Assembly (NCBI GenBank): GCA_009773975.1 | Contig: VSMX01000005.1 | Location: forward strand, 1 to 29,232 | Length of the DNA: 29,232 nucleotides | Direction: 5' to 3' | From: Desulfovibrio sp. | GTDB lineage: Bacteria > Desulfobacterota > Desulfovibrionia > Desulfovibrionales > Desulfovibrionaceae | Part shown: piece by piece, positions 28,842 to 29,232 of the stretch | How positions within the stretch are numbered: the stretch's first letter is position 1 | Layout: each line of letters starts with the position of its first letter | Notes under the pieces: generated by a model | Databases searched by the model: none | What the model was told of the DNA's origin: nothing | The model's input: the letters and a program-made list of their open reading frames with translations, nothing else | Translations under genes and position numbers: made by a program

Positions 28842-29232
28842 TCAATTTCCACGAATTACAAAAGCTGACGGATAAAGCGTCCTGAAAACCTCTATCATTT
28901 TCCGGGCCGCGGCCTGGTTTGGCCACGGGCCTGCCTGGACATTCCACATATTGTTGCTGCCAAAGAAAAGGCGTCCCTGCTGGCCTGTTTTTACAAGTAT
29001 GGCCTTGAGCTTTTCCGCGTTTTCCTTTTTGCCGAAGGCGCCAAGCTGGATGAAGAAATCGCCGGCAATATTGCCGGAAGAGCTGATTTGCGGCACATTG
29101 CCAAGGCTCTGGATGCGCACGCGCCCTGTGCCCTTGCCCATCAATTCCAGCCTGGTTGCGGCAGCCCGGGAAAGATCGATTACCCTGTCGTCCACAAAGG
29201 GGCCCCGGTCGTTGACTCGCACGATAATGCTT
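28842..29232 (-). CDS. rlpA: RlpA septal-ring lytic transglycosylase, C-terminal part (5' end outside window)
   Basis: This is the end of an RlpA-family protein, a periplasmic or outer-membrane lytic transglycosylase acting on stemless glycan strands during division. The double-psi beta-barrel ending is visible (VRVNDRGPFVDDRVIDLSRAAATRLELMGKGTGRVRI), followed by a linker and a SPOR domain (GDFFIQLGAFGKKENAEKLKAILVKTG...WNVQAGPWPNQAAARKMIEVFR), which binds denuded septal glycan. The frame stays open beyond 29222 to the window edge, so the GTG there is internal and not the start. Catalytic His and Asp residues lie partly outside the window. Confidence 0.9.
   Translation of the reverse strand, partial: SIIVRVNDRGPFVDDRVIDLSRAAATRLELMGKGTGRVRIQSLGNVPQISSSGNIAGDFFIQLGAFGKKENAEKLKAILVKTGQQGRLFFGSNNMWNVQAGPWPNQAAARKMIEVFRTLYPSAFVIRGN

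Noticed and set aside
28842..29222. rlpA as a complete 126-residue protein starting at GTG 29222
   Set aside because: The reading frame stays open to the window edge, and the start would fall within the conserved VRVNDRGPF motif, so the gene is truncated by the window.

Overview
The window looks like a chromosomal segment of a delta-proteobacterium, most likely a Desulfovibrionaceae-type sulfate reducer. The evidence is the gene content and protein style, not a database match. The most telling points are the cytochrome c maturation cluster, whose CcmE carries a Cys (CxxxY) where most bacteria have His and which lacks CcmG and CcmH; a six-domain ribosomal protein S1; and an mreBCD-mrdA-rodA-bactofilin block. 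It is mostly a conserved housekeeping backbone. I see no prophage, insertion sequence, CRISPR array, rRNA or tRNA.

Layout. Positions 1-4712 (+): the end of pgm, then an RsuA/RluB pseudouridine synthase, rlmE, yebC, ruvC, a phenylacetate-CoA ligase family gene and an unknown helical protein. Positions 4713-5671 (+): a gap packed with perfect hairpins, then a Fur-family repressor and a small Cys-rich membrane protein of the FeoB-associated type, with a Fur-box-like site between them. Positions 6109-8682 (-): a Dabb-domain protein, typA/bipA and a small in-frame Phd-VapC chimera, apparently a toxin-antitoxin remnant. Positions 8889-13833 (+): ccmE-F-A-B-C-D plus a TPR protein. Positions 13916-15819 (+): a repeat-containing membrane protein, a GIY-YIG protein, a LysE exporter and yceD. 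Positions 16037-18981 (+): mtnA overlapping a surface-carbohydrate gene. Positions 19177-19662 (+): cheW. Positions 19987-21711 (-): rpsA. Positions 22034-28393 (+): mreB, mreC, mreD, mrdA, rodA and a bactofilin, that is, the lateral wall-growth machinery. From 28842 to the window end (-): the C-terminal part of RlpA.

The most unusual signal is outside the genes. The window has exactly three convergent gene junctions (5671/6109, 19662/19987, 28393/28842), and each carries a copy of one interspersed structured repeat. I saw no copy in divergent or co-directional gaps. Two of these junctions also share a second, 27-bp palindrome that contains the stop codon of the neighbouring reading frame. 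These look like a genome-specific family of 3'-end elements. Other points of interest are the run of hairpins before fur, the Phd-VapC fusion, the reduced Ccm system, and the loss of the usual rpmF neighbour after yceD at a GC-rich hairpin cluster.
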